From Desulfovibrio sp. (GTDB lineage Bacteria; Desulfobacterota; Desulfovibrionia; Desulfovibrionales; Desulfovibrionaceae): a stretch of 60,070 bases of DNA. How positions within the stretch are numbered: the stretch's first letter is position 1; each line of letters begins with the position of its first letter. Where the stretch lies: the NCBI GenBank assembly GCA_017454325.1, contig JAFTDG010000050.1, forward strand, positions 1-60,070, given 5' to 3'. Shown piece by piece: positions 26,988 through 35,638 of this stretch. The notes beneath the pieces were generated by a model. That model was not told the origin of the DNA, made no database searches, and saw only the letters and a list, made by a program, of their open reading frames with translations. The translations under genes were made by a program, and so were the position numbers.

Positions 26988-28223
26988 TCACTTCAGGCTG
27001 TCTCTGTTTTGGCTGTCACATAGGTGCTGGAGGTAAAACTGACGTGTGGCAAGTACGAACAGTCCAAGCCCCGAGCAGTGCAATACGGCCACTGCCCAGA
27101 ACATAAACGTATAGCCAAGGTGCTCGGCCAGAAATCCGCCGAGGAAGATGCCCAAGCCGATGCCCAGGCTCCACGAACAAAGTATGGTGGACATGGCAGT
27201 GCCATATTCAGTACTGCGGGCGACACCGAGGATCATGTTTTGGAAGGCAGGCCATAAATGCCCGTTGCCCAGGCCGATGAGCAGGGCTGAGCCATAGTAG
27301 GCCATAAAACCAGGGCAGGCGATGAACAGGGTGTATCTGCAGGTGGAGAAAAGTATGCCCTGCAGGGCATGGCGGACGAAGTTGCCTTTTCGTAGCGATT
27401 TATTTCCCTGCAGCCTGGAGAGGATGAGCCCGATAGCCAGCAGGAAAAAAAAGGTGCCCGTGCCGCCGGTAATGCCCAAGACTTCTTTACCATAAATGGC
27501 GAGGTAGTTGCTCAAGGCCCCGTAGCAGCAGCCGAAAAAGACCATATTGCAGCCGAGCATCCAGCCGTTCAGAAGAATAAAATTGCCAAGGCCTACCTTT
27601 TCTTGTGCCCTTGGAGTCGGAGTATGAGGGCGCATGTGCACTGTGCAGCCAAGCATAAAGCCCACAGCTGCCACCACCAGGGCAATAATAAACAGTACAT
27701 TGAAATCGTGCAGCGCAGTGTAGACATAAATGCCCACAGTGGGGGCCATGGCCATGGCGATATTGTTGCTTAAGCCGTAAAAGCCGATGCCTTCGTTGCG
27801 TCGGCTTGGCGGCAGTACGTCAATGACTGCAGTATTGTTGGCTACGGTGAACGCCCCGAAAGGGCAGCCATGCATAGTGCGCATGGTGACAAAGAATGCC
27901 AGGGAACCTGCTAGAATGTAGCTGCCAAAGAAGAGAAAGTTGAAGAAGATGCAGGCCAAAAGCACCCGCTTGCGTGGTAAGGTATCCACCAGCCATCCGG
28001 CCACGGGGCGGGCCAGGATGGCCGTGACGGCGTAGCCGGAAAGTGCAAGGCCGATAACGTCCTTGGGAGCGGCGAAGGTTTCGCTCAGAAAAAGGGGCAG
28101 CAGGGGGGTGACAAGATAAAAGGCAAACGAAGCCGTAAAATTCGTTGCCAGAATTTTCAGATAGTCAGCAGTCCAGAGACGGTCCTCCCCAGAGGGTGGC
28201 TGCGGCGTTTTGCTTGATGTCAT
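26988..28223 (-). CDS. MFS transporter (YfcJ/arabinose-efflux-like)
   Basis: 411 residues from the ATG at 28223 (MTSSKTPQPP); 12 membrane helices. Helix 1 is followed by LPLFLSETFAAPKDVIGLAL, then ILARPVAGWLVDTLPRKRVLL as motif A and RTMHGCPFGAFTVANNTAVID. It begins the three-gene MFS run, with gaps of 88 and 131 bp to the following genes. No strong ribosome site is visible. Substrate unknown; divergent from the lipoprotein at 28383. Confidence 0.8.
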   Translation of the reverse strand: MTSSKTPQPPSGEDRLWTADYLKILATNFTASFAFYLVTPLLPLFLSETFAAPKDVIGLALSGYAVTAILARPVAGWLVDTLPRKRVLLACIFFNFLFFGSYILAGSLAFFVTMRTMHGCPFGAFTVANNTAVIDVLPPSRRNEGIGFYGLSNNIAMAMAPTVGIYVYTALHDFNVLFIIALVVAAVGFMLGCTVHMRPHTPTPRAQEKVGLGNFILLNGWMLGCNMVFFGCCYGALSNYLAIYGKEVLGITGGTGTFFFLLAIGLILSRLQGNKSLRKGNFVRHALQGILFSTCRYTLFIACPGFMAYYGSALLIGLGNGHLWPAFQNMILGVARSTEYGTAMSTILCSWSLGIGLGIFLGGFLAEHLGYTFMFWAVAVLHCSGLGLFVLATRQFYLQHLCDSQNRDSLK

Positions 28224-28382
28224 TGGTACAAAACTACTCGTTTGGACAAGGGGATGCAAGAAGATACATGCGGAGCATTGTACTGTATATAACAACTGGA
28301 TTTTTGTCACATAACAGGATAGATATTATTTCTAAAAATTTTCAAGACATGCGTAGCATGTACAATTCAAGGAGTGTTCATT

Positions 28383-28823
28383 ATGAAGATGATGTTGCCT
28401 GTTCTCATGTTCTGTTTCATCGTTTGTGGCTGCACTGCCGCTAAAAATGGCAGTACAGCGGCCCCCAGCGCCGTCGGCCAGAATGCCCAGATTGCCGCAG
28501 ATTTGGACAAAGTAGGCCATAAACTAGTGGCTCAGGCCGCCCGTACAGTAGTTCCCAACAAGGGAGCCAAAAAGGTGCGCAAGCACGGAAAGCAGTATTT
28601 GGCCACCTATATTGATATTGACGAAAACAAGGTGAGCACCTCCATGAACCCGAGCACGTCCGGACAAGGGCAGTATGTGGGCTATGTGCGTTACGTGGAA
28701 CGTACCCTGGAATGCCGGGGGGCGACCAAGAAAGCAGCCCTTGAGAGCACGGATTGTCTCGAGCTGAAGTCTCGCGGGGTGAGTGAACTCATTCATTACG
28801 ACGGCACCAAGTGGGTGTACTAA
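28383..28823 (+). CDS. Lipoprotein of unknown function
   Basis: 146 residues. The N-terminus MKMMLPVLMFCFIVCGC ends in a lipobox-like VCGC, so acylation at Cys17 is likely. The mature domain begins with a low-complexity Ala/Ser linker, then contains TYIDIDENKVSTSMNPSTSG and a strand-rich VGYVRYVERTLEC, ending IHYDGTKWVY. A calycin- or SH3-like beta fold is possible but not shown. AAGGAG is 8 nt upstream. It precedes the MATE gene by 83 bp. Confidence 0.7.
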   Translation: MKMMLPVLMFCFIVCGCTAAKNGSTAAPSAVGQNAQIAADLDKVGHKLVAQAARTVVPNKGAKKVRKHGKQYLATYIDIDENKVSTSMNPSTSGQGQYVGYVRYVERTLECRGATKKAALESTDCLELKSRGVSELIHYDGTKWVY

Positions 28824-28906
28824 CCTTTTCAAGGGTGTAGCTTACTGCCCGCCGACTAGCTTCCTGTGCGAAATATGCATGGGAGCTTACGGCGGGCAGC
28901 TATGTT

Positions 28907-30247
28907 ATGGCAACACAGCTCACTTCCGGCCGTCCCATGAGGCTCATTATTGCCTTTGCCCTGCCCATGATGCTTGGCAATATGTTCCAGCTTTTGTACT
29001 CCATGGCAGACATGATCATCGTGGGACGGATTCTGGGCGTAGAGGCTCTTGCCGGTGTCGGTCTTACCGGCCCCATAGGTTTTATGTTTATGGGCCTAGT
29101 CATTGGCTTGGCACAGGGCTTTTCCATTTTTTGTTCACAGCTTTATGGGGCTGGCAACAGACCCGGACTGCGCCGTGCTTTTTGCGCAAGCCTTGTGCTT
29201 GGCGTTCTGCTTTCAGTGCTGCTGGCCGTAAGTTCACTCGTAACTGAGTCTGCCCTGCGCTGGACCAATGCCCCCCCAGAGGCATTTGCGCCTGCCGTCG
29301 CTTATTTGTCTGTCACATTGCTGGGGGGCGGCACCATGGCCTTTTACAACATTTTTTCCTCCAGTATTACTGCTCTGGGTGACAGCCGCACGCCACTGGT
29401 CTTTCTTGTGCTGACCTGTGTGCTGAATATTGGATTAGATTTTTTGTTCATTCTTGGTTTTGACCTGGGCACTGCCGGTGCGGCCTGGGCCACGGTAACA
29501 TCGCTGGGCATATCTGCCGTGCTCTGCGGCATTCATATATGGAGGCATATTCCTGAACTGCGACCCCATGGCAATGACTGGCGTTATCTCACCTGGCCTA
29601 TCTTTCGCAGGCATCTGGCCCTTGGTCTGCCCATGGGCTTGCAAGGTGCCGTGATCAATGTGGGCTTTCTTGTGCTGCAAACGGCTCTCAACGGCCTGGG
29701 AGCATCGGCCGTGGCCGCCTGTACATCCGTTGCGCGGGTAGACGCCATTGCCGTCATGCCGCTTGTCAGCATCGGCAGGGCCGTGGCAACCTATGTGGGC
29801 CAGAACATCGGGGCAGGATTGCCAGCGCGCGTGTGCCAGGGCGTGCGTGATGCCAGTCTGGTGGCCGTTGTCTACGCTTTTATGGCCGCTGCGTTTTGCA
29901 TTATCTTGGGAGGACCGCTGCTGCGTGTGTTTGTGGGGGATGGGCAGGAGGTCGTGGTGGGCCTTGGCCAGCGGCTTCTGCAGATTCAGTGCGGGCTTTA
30001 CTGGCTGCTTGCCTTAATGTTTGTTTTACGCAATGCCCTTCAAGGGCTCGGCAAGAGTGTGATTACCACGGCTTCAGGTCTGCTTGAGCTGGCCATGCGA
30101 TGCGCAGCGGCACTTTTTTGGGTTGTTCCGCTGGGCTTTGACGGTGTGTGCCTGGCCTCACCCCTGGCATGGACAGGGGCCATGCTTCTGCTAGTGCCCG
30201 CTTTTTTTGCCTGGAAACGGCGTGAGATACTACAAAAAGAACCGTAG
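28907..30247 (+). CDS. MATE-family efflux transporter
   Basis: 446 residues, 12 helices in two MatE repeats. Features are PMRLIIAFALPMMLGNMFQL, YSMADMIIVGRILGVEALAGVGL, and a second repeat at about 235 (LALGLPMGLQGAVINVGFLVLQ). These Na+/H+-coupled exporters expel cationic compounds. Residues are typical of the NorM/DinF superfamily; the substrate is unknown. The gene ends at a candidate terminator. Confidence 0.88.
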   Translation: MATQLTSGRPMRLIIAFALPMMLGNMFQLLYSMADMIIVGRILGVEALAGVGLTGPIGFMFMGLVIGLAQGFSIFCSQLYGAGNRPGLRRAFCASLVLGVLLSVLLAVSSLVTESALRWTNAPPEAFAPAVAYLSVTLLGGGTMAFYNIFSSSITALGDSRTPLVFLVLTCVLNIGLDFLFILGFDLGTAGAAWATVTSLGISAVLCGIHIWRHIPELRPHGNDWRYLTWPIFRRHLALGLPMGLQGAVINVGFLVLQTALNGLGASAVAACTSVARVDAIAVMPLVSIGRAVATYVGQNIGAGLPARVCQGVRDASLVAVVYAFMAAAFCIILGGPLLRVFVGDGQEVVVGLGQRLLQIQCGLYWLLALMFVLRNALQGLGKSVITTASGLLELAMRCAAALFWVVPLGFDGVCLASPLAWTGAMLLLVPAFFAWKRREILQKEP

Positions 30248-30280
30248 CAGTGCACCGTTAGATGTTGCGGTTTTGCTCTT
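30241..30280 (+). terminator. Terminator overlapping the end of the MATE gene
   Basis: ACCGTAGCA (30241-30249) pairs with TGTTGCGGT (30263-30271), including two G-U pairs, followed by TTTGCTCTT. The stem includes the stop codon. Confidence 0.5.
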
Positions 30281-30328
30281 GTTCGCGACATCATGTCGCA
30301 GACAGGTTATACGATGGGAAGATGTCTT

Positions 30329-30487
30329 TCAGTGATTTCCCTCCATGTCACGACGTTTCGGCTGGTAGCCGGCTCCGCAGCCAAAGGTGCGGCCCTCATA
30401 GGGCGTACCGCGCAGGGCACGGTGTACAAAAATGGCAAAGCCTGAAGCCACGGCCAGAGTGATCACAAGCGCTAGCACTGTCCACAT
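30329..30487 (-). CDS. 52-residue membrane protein next to purine permease
   Basis: ATG at 30487 preceded by GAGG with 7-nt spacing; stop at 30329. One hydrophobic helix (MWTVLALVITLAVASGFAIF) is followed by a basic/aromatic tail containing HRALRGTPYEG, FGCGAGYQPKRR and DMEGNH. It follows the NCS2 permease on the same strand after 70 bp and could be a small accessory subunit. No family recognised; the coding call rests on ribosome site, helix and position. Confidence 0.6.
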   Translation of the reverse strand: MWTVLALVITLAVASGFAIFVHRALRGTPYEGRTFGCGAGYQPKRRDMEGNH

Positions 30488-30557
30488 GGGGGCACCTCAT
30501 TTACTGATACGTTTCATCTGCTATACTACTCTTCATGTCTGCAGTTGTCGGAGATAT

Positions 30558-31874
30558 TCAGAGCAGACGCAGGGCAAAATTCACGGCAAAGCAGAGGGCA
30601 ATGATAAGCATAATGCCATGCAGTTCCCGAAATCGACCGGTGAGCGCTCTCAGGCCAACCCAACTCACAAAGCCAAAGCCGAATCCGGTGGCAATGTTGA
30701 AGGTCAGCGGCATGGAGATGATAGTCAGAAAAGCCGGCAGGGCTACTGTAAATTCCTGAAAGCGGATCTGCGTCACTTCCTGCATCATCATGGCACCCAC
30801 AATAATTAGCACTGGGGCTGTGGCATAAGAGGGCACCAACGCCACCAGTGGGGTGAAGAAGAGCGTCAGGAAGAACAGGACTGCGATGGTCACTGCCGTC
30901 AGGCCCGTACGACCGCCTTCTATCACGCCGGTGGCGCATTCCAGATAGCTGGTAGCAGTAGTGGCGCCCATGACTGCGCTTGTCATGGTGGCAATGGAGT
31001 CGGTGACGAGGGCCTTATCCAGGTTTTCGATATGGCCGTCTTTGTGAATGAACCCGGCTTTCTGCGACAGCCCGATGAGTACGCCCATGTTGTCAAACAG
31101 ATCCACCATCGTCAGGGTGAAGATAATGGAAAACAGGCCGTGTGCCAGTGCGCCCTTGATGTCTAGCTGCCCGATGACATCCATTGGAAGGGGCGGTACT
31201 GGGCTGAAGAAATTATCCTGTGGAGGTTGTGAAATGCCCAGGGCTATGCCCAGCGCACTTATGACGACAATGCTGATAACCATGCTGCCAGGCACACGCA
31301 GTGCCAGTAATGCTCCGGTGAGGAATATGCCGCACACGGCCAGCAGGGTCTGGGGAGCTGCAAGATTGCCTAGAGTCACAAATGTTGCGGCATCTCCTGT
31401 CACAATGCCGCAATTCTTCATGCCAATAAAGGCGATGAAGGCTCCTATGCCCACTACGATGGCGTATTTGAGATCCATGGGCACGGCGTCAATGATCATC
31501 TGGCGTACTTTGGTCAGTGTAAGCAGCAAAAAGACCACCCCGGAAATAAAGACGGCGCCAAGCCCTGTTCGCCAGTCGTAGCCCGCAGGACCGCAAATGT
31601 AGTAGGCAAAAAATGCGCTGATACCTAGGCCCGGCGCAACTGCCACGGGAAAGCGCGCCCAGAGGCCCATGAGCAGTGTAGCGAGAATAGTCACCCAGAT
31701 GGTAGCGGCTACGGCGGCATCTTTGGGCATGCCCGCATCTGCCAGCATGCCCGGCACCACAAAGATGACGTAACACATGGCCATAAAGCTGGTCTGCCCG
31801 GCAAGGAGCTCCCGACGGATGGTGCTCCCGCGCTGTTCTATATGGAATATCCGTTCCATGAGGGGTAGGTGCAT
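30558..31874 (-). CDS. NCS2-family purine permease (AzgA type)
   Basis: 438 residues; proton-coupled uptake of adenine, guanine or hypoxanthine. AzgA-type features are GSTIRRELLAGQTSFMAMCY, AVAPGLGISAFFAY, SIIFTLTMVDLFDNMGVL, GATTATSYLECATGVIEGGRTG and a helix-rich C-terminus. The ATG at 31874 follows GAAGGAAG; an in-frame ATG at 31892 lacks it. It follows ybaK by 30 bp on the same strand. Purine salvage is consistent with the purM and purH genes elsewhere in the window. Confidence 0.88.
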   Translation of the reverse strand: MHLPLMERIFHIEQRGSTIRRELLAGQTSFMAMCYVIFVVPGMLADAGMPKDAAVAATIWVTILATLLMGLWARFPVAVAPGLGISAFFAYYICGPAGYDWRTGLGAVFISGVVFLLLTLTKVRQMIIDAVPMDLKYAIVVGIGAFIAFIGMKNCGIVTGDAATFVTLGNLAAPQTLLAVCGIFLTGALLALRVPGSMVISIVVISALGIALGISQPPQDNFFSPVPPLPMDVIGQLDIKGALAHGLFSIIFTLTMVDLFDNMGVLIGLSQKAGFIHKDGHIENLDKALVTDSIATMTSAVMGATTATSYLECATGVIEGGRTGLTAVTIAVLFFLTLFFTPLVALVPSYATAPVLIIVGAMMMQEVTQIRFQEFTVALPAFLTIISMPLTFNIATGFGFGFVSWVGLRALTGRFRELHGIMLIIALCFAVNFALRLL

Positions 31875-31904
31875 GATTCTTCCTTCAGGCATTTGCCAGC
31901 TGGG

Positions 31905-32393
31905 CTAAAGACGCGTGAGCGCTGCGTAACTGCCTTGAACAGCACGCAGCAGGTCATCCGGTGCAAGCCTGAGCTGAACACCGCGGTGCCCTGCGCTGAT
32001 ATAGATACAGTGTTCAAGAATGGCGCTTTCATCCACAAAGACGGGATATGCCTTTTTGGCTGCCAAGGGGGAGCAACCGCCGCGCACATAGCCTGTGAGA
32101 GGCTGCACTTCCTTGAGGGCCACCATTTCTACATGTTTGTTGCCAGAGGCTAGGGCTAGGGCCTTGAGGTCCAGTTCTGCAGCCGCAGGAATGCAGGCCA
32201 TGAGCACGCCCGTTCTGTCGCCCCGGGCCACCAGGGTTTTGAAAACACAGGCGGGGTCTGCATGCAGCTTGTGCGCCATGGTGACGGCCGACAGGTCGCT
32301 GCTATCCACTTCTGCCATGTGGAGTTCAAAGGGAATGCCCAGTGTCTCCAGCAGACGTGCGGCATTGGTTTTGGGAATCTTGGCTGTGGGCAT
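31905..32393 (-). CDS. ybaK: Cys-tRNA(Pro)/prolyl-tRNA deacylase YbaK
   Basis: 162 residues; hydrolyses Cys-tRNA-Pro made by mistake by ProRS. It has NAARLLETLGIPFELH, VFKTLVARGD, CIPAAAELDLKALA, LTGYVRGGCSPLAAKK and PVFVDESAILEHCIYISAGHRG, the YbaK/EbsC fold signatures including the GGxSP loop as GGCSP. The ATG at 32393 was chosen because the longer frame to 32516 overlaps the upstream fusion gene and is non-conserved. Confidence 0.9.
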   Translation of the reverse strand: MPTAKIPKTNAARLLETLGIPFELHMAEVDSSDLSAVTMAHKLHADPACVFKTLVARGDRTGVLMACIPAAAELDLKALALASGNKHVEMVALKEVQPLTGYVRGGCSPLAAKKAYPVFVDESAILEHCIYISAGHRGVQLRLAPDDLLRAVQGSYAALTRL

Positions 32394-32461
32394 GGTTGCA
32401 CCATGGCTGGTACGCAGTGAGATACATATTTTGTGTATCGTAGGTATTGTGCTGCCCAACG

Positions 32462-34057
32462 TCAAGATGCGTTTGAGGTGTCTTGCTGCGTCCACAGTGC
32501 GGCAAGATGGTTGCACAGGGCAGTTTCAGATGTTTTTTTTCGTGTGGCAAGCTGTGCCAACAGATTTTTGGCCTGGGCGTGTAACTGTGCCTGCGTGCCT
32601 GTATTGTCCACAACCATGTCACAGGCGGCCAGCTTGCGTTCTTCCGGCCATTGCCAGCTTTCAATAGTTGATATGGTCTCCTGGCTCCAGCCCCGGTTGG
32701 TTTGCAATCGTTGCGTACGCAGGGCTAGTGGACAGTGCACACCCACCACGAACGGTTTTGGCGTAAAGGCTTCGCGCCAACCGGTTTCGAAGTAAAGAGG
32801 CACTTCTGCCACGGCCAGGGATGTTCCGCTGGCTTCCTGCTGTGCCCAAAAATTATCAATGGCCTGCCGTGTCAGGGCATGGACAATACGTTCCACCTCG
32901 CGCTTCAGGCCTGGTTTGTTGCGCATGGCCGTAAGCAGGGCAGCCTTGTCCACAGCGCCTGCAGCGGTGAGCAGGTCATCACCCAGACGGTGTATCCACT
33001 GCACAGCTTCTCCCCCTTTGGCATAGAGCTCTGCCACCACATGGTCTGCACTGATGCTGGGAACACCCAGGAGCTCCATACGCTGTGTGAACAGCGATTT
33101 GCCACATCCAGGGTTGCCCGTCACCACGACGCGCTGCATGCGGCGGCAGTTTCTCACCACAGTTTCTGTCATGTCTGGTGGCGGGGCGCAGGTAAACTGC
33201 ATGGGGGCGCCTGTGGCAGGATGTGTGAAGCTGAGGTGCCAGGCATGTAGCATCTGCCTGGGCGCCATGGCCTGCAATCCCCTGGGGGCGTAGAGTGTAT
33301 CGCCCAGCAAAGGGTGGCCAAGATGGGCCATATGCACGCGGATCTGGTGCGTACGCCCTGTGAGGATACGCACAGCAAGGAGCGAAAAACGTCCGTCCTG
33401 TGCTGCCCACAGACGTCGCCATTGTGTATGGGCGGCACGTCCACCGCGTGATTCCGGTACAATGGCCATTTTTATTCTGGATGTGGAACTGCGGCCCAGC
33501 GGTTCGGTGCAGCATCCTTCAAGGGGGGGGGTGCCACTGACCAGTGCCAGGTATTCCTTATGTACTTCCCGGCGCGCAAAGGCGGTGCTGAGGGCCAGTC
33601 TGTCGGCTTCAGTCAGTGCCACAACCATGAGGCCGCTGGTATTCTTGTCCAGTCTGTGTACAATACCGGGCCGTAGTCCTTCCATTGCCCCCAGTTCTGG
33701 TATGTGCGCCAGAAGACGCTGAACAAGGGTATGTTCCGGGCAGGAAGGACAGGGGTGTACCGTCAGCCCTGCGGGCTTGTTGCATACAATAAGATGTGCA
33801 TCTTGCCAGAGCAGTTCTACATGGCCTGCTTCGGCCTGCAGGGACGTTACTGTATCCGGCATGCGCAATGCGAGTGCCTGCCCTGGGTGGAGCCGCATGT
33901 TCGGGTTGGTTACTGGGATACCGTCTATACAGCAGCGTCCAGCACGGATGGCCTTCTGCAGCGCAGCACGGGATACGTCAGGTGCGAGGTTGGAGAGAAC
34001 GCGGTCGAGCCGCAAGCCGGCATCCTCTGACGTTGTTACATGGTGCAGTAGGTTCAC
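32462..34057 (-). CDS. coaE: Fusion: RluD-type pseudouridine synthase plus dephospho-CoA kinase
   Basis: 531 residues joining two normally separate enzymes. Residues 1-300 form an RluA/RluD-family pseudouridine synthase: an S4-like start (LRLDRVLSNLAPDVSRAALQ), catalytic GIVHRLDKNTSGLMV with Asp137, and GRTHQIRVHMAHLGHPLLGD. Residues 307-510 form CoaE, with P-loop GNPGCGKS (314-321), ISADHVVAELY, EVPLYFETGW and the RLQTNRGWS segment. The second half makes coenzyme A from dephospho-CoA; the first modifies rRNA or tRNA. It starts within the stop of the upstream lipoprotein gene (ATGA). A G9 run encodes Pro-Pro in the synthase half. Frame is continuous, so it is a true fusion as read. Confidence 0.9.
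   Translation of the reverse strand: MNLLHHVTTSEDAGLRLDRVLSNLAPDVSRAALQKAIRAGRCCIDGIPVTNPNMRLHPGQALALRMPDTVTSLQAEAGHVELLWQDAHLIVCNKPAGLTVHPCPSCPEHTLVQRLLAHIPELGAMEGLRPGIVHRLDKNTSGLMVVALTEADRLALSTAFARREVHKEYLALVSGTPPLEGCCTEPLGRSSTSRIKMAIVPESRGGRAAHTQWRRLWAAQDGRFSLLAVRILTGRTHQIRVHMAHLGHPLLGDTLYAPRGLQAMAPRQMLHAWHLSFTHPATGAPMQFTCAPPPDMTETVVRNCRRMQRVVVTGNPGCGKSLFTQRMELLGVPSISADHVVAELYAKGGEAVQWIHRLGDDLLTAAGAVDKAALLTAMRNKPGLKREVERIVHALTRQAIDNFWAQQEASGTSLAVAEVPLYFETGWREAFTPKPFVVGVHCPLALRTQRLQTNRGWSQETISTIESWQWPEERKLAACDMVVDNTGTQAQLHAQAKNLLAQLATRKKTSETALCNHLAALWTQQDTSNAS
33523..33531. repeat. G9/C9 homopolymer inside the rluD-coaE fusion
   Basis: Nine consecutive G on the plus strand, coding Thr-Pro-Pro-Leu on the minus strand. 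The codon context is the same (CCCCCCCTT) as at 2620-2628. A one-base change would remove the CoaE half. Confidence 0.8.
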
Positions 34058-35400
34058 CTCAGCGTGTCCGCCGGTGTGTTAAGCGTGCGCAATCTGTCCA
34101 CAAAGGTGACGGGCCGGTACAGGTTTTTCAGTTCAGCCCCTGGTGTGATGGAGGTAACCACGGCTCTGCCGATGACATGGCGGGCATTGTCGTCTTCTCC
34201 ATCAATGGTACGTACACCCCATACGTCGTGAAAGATAGCAGCCCGCCCTTTGTAGTTGCCTACATAGAGCATGATATGGCCGCGCATGCCCACAAGACTC
34301 AAAAAGGGCACGCCTTGCCGCAGAATGCATGCCTCTTTTTCTTGGGCGCTCAGATGTTCGAGAGGTACAATACTGCCCACGCGGGCCTGAGCCACGGAAT
34401 TGCGCGGCAACCAGATGGCGAAAGGCGTGAACAGCTCCCGGGTCAAGGCAGAACAGTCTCTGTCGCCAAACATGCCACCCCAACCGTAAGGCTGGCCCAT
34501 GATTACATTGCCCACTTTTGCCACGTTACGGGGCGTCATGCGCAGGGGCCAGGTTTCGGCGTCTGCACTGGAAAGCGTGATCGGGACAAGGCTTGCCCAT
34601 CCGTCTGCACCACGCACGGGCAGAAGCGCCTGCAACGTTCCCCCTGTGTTGCTCCGTAAGGGAAGCAGGGTGCCAATGTCTGCCATAACGGTGCCTGCAG
34701 GGGAGGCAAGTGTCACTTTGTCACGCAGCAGTGCTGCAAGGGTGCTGTTGCGATAGCTTTGCTGTAACTCTTCGCTGATGGGCGCCAGTTCCTCGGCGGC
34801 TATCCAGCCGCCGGCCACCGGGCATTCCACATAGTGCCAGCGTCCGTCACGGCTGGTGTGGGCGATAAGCACGGGCGTGCCTACAGGCAGACGGGAATAT
34901 TGGAAATAGTCAAAGGGGTTGGCATGCTGGTCGGGTGTCGGTTCAGTAAAACGCCGTTCTCTGGTGGGCAATTCACGCAGATCGGCGTTGTGGATTGTTA
35001 TGGCCGCCTGGCTGCGTGAGGGAAAGGTGGCCAGTGCGGCATTGGCTTTCATGGCATCCCATTCCGGCTGCGTCCAGCGCACGTCGTCATGCTTATAACC
35101 CCGTGCCTTACCAAAGGCGGCCGCTACATCCCGTTTGCGGATGGAAGTCCTGGGCATGTCCCAGGGGCCAAACAGTTTACGTCTGAAGCGTGCCGCCTGG
35201 GCGAGCTGCTCCTCTTGTGAAAGGAGTGGCTGGTCAGGTTTGACGGCTTTGGCGTAGATGTCAAGATTTTGCGGGAAACGTCGCAGGTCTTCCAGTTGTG
35301 TGGCAGAGGCGGGGAACTGTCCGTGGGTATTTTGTTTGCCGCCACAGGCGGTAAGCATGAGGGCGCAGACTACAATAAGCGCAAGGCGAAAAGGCAGCAT
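34054..35400 (-). CDS. NlpC/P60-family cell-wall hydrolase lipoprotein with SH3 domains
   Basis: 448 residues. The lipoprotein signal MLPFRLALIVVCALMLTACG gives a lipobox LTAC, and AGGAG lies 7 nt before the ATG at 35400. A helical N-terminal region precedes SH3b-like domains (about 150-300: ITIHNADLRELPT and VGTPVLIAHTSRDGRWHYVE). A C-terminal NlpC/P60 domain follows, with nucleophile in GGMFGDRDCSALTRELF and catalytic His in MRGHIMLYVG. The layout matches gamma-D-Glu-diamino acid endopeptidases that recycle peptidoglycan peptides. It overlaps the downstream rluD-coaE gene by four bases. Confidence 0.88.
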   Translation of the reverse strand: MLPFRLALIVVCALMLTACGGKQNTHGQFPASATQLEDLRRFPQNLDIYAKAVKPDQPLLSQEEQLAQAARFRRKLFGPWDMPRTSIRKRDVAAAFGKARGYKHDDVRWTQPEWDAMKANAALATFPSRSQAAITIHNADLRELPTRERRFTEPTPDQHANPFDYFQYSRLPVGTPVLIAHTSRDGRWHYVECPVAGGWIAAEELAPISEELQQSYRNSTLAALLRDKVTLASPAGTVMADIGTLLPLRSNTGGTLQALLPVRGADGWASLVPITLSSADAETWPLRMTPRNVAKVGNVIMGQPYGWGGMFGDRDCSALTRELFTPFAIWLPRNSVAQARVGSIVPLEHLSAQEKEACILRQGVPFLSLVGMRGHIMLYVGNYKGRAAIFHDVWGVRTIDGEDDNARHVIGRAVVTSITPGAELKNLYRPVTFVDRLRTLNTPADTLR

Positions 35401-35519
35401 GGCAAAACTCCTGTATGCCAGGCGCTTGTAGCATTTTTTATGTGCGCCTGCCAATGCCCCTGAAGGGGCTTTCCCGGGATAGTAGTCCAAGTGTTTGCAG
35501 GTGCCATGTAGAAAAAATC

Positions 35520-35548
35520 TTGCGGCTCAATGCTATTCCTTATATAAA
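35520..35548 (+). promoter_or_regulatory. Sigma-70-type promoter of the argA-like/argF unit
   Basis: TTGCGG (35520-35525) and TATAAA (35543-35548) are separated by 17 bp. The predicted start near 35555 supports the ATG at 35639 over the one at 35558 as the coding start. Confidence 0.55.
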
Positions 35549-35638
35549 TAATCTTTTATGACTCCGGAAGAGGTGAGTGCAGGGGGGATTGCATCCTGCC
35601 TTCCCTGGCGTTTAATCCAACGAAATGGGGTCCATGCG

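Noticed and set aside
35558..35638. Upstream start (ATG 35558) for the acetyltransferase
   Set aside because: It would lie at the predicted transcription start and adds 27 residues outside the GNAT domain.
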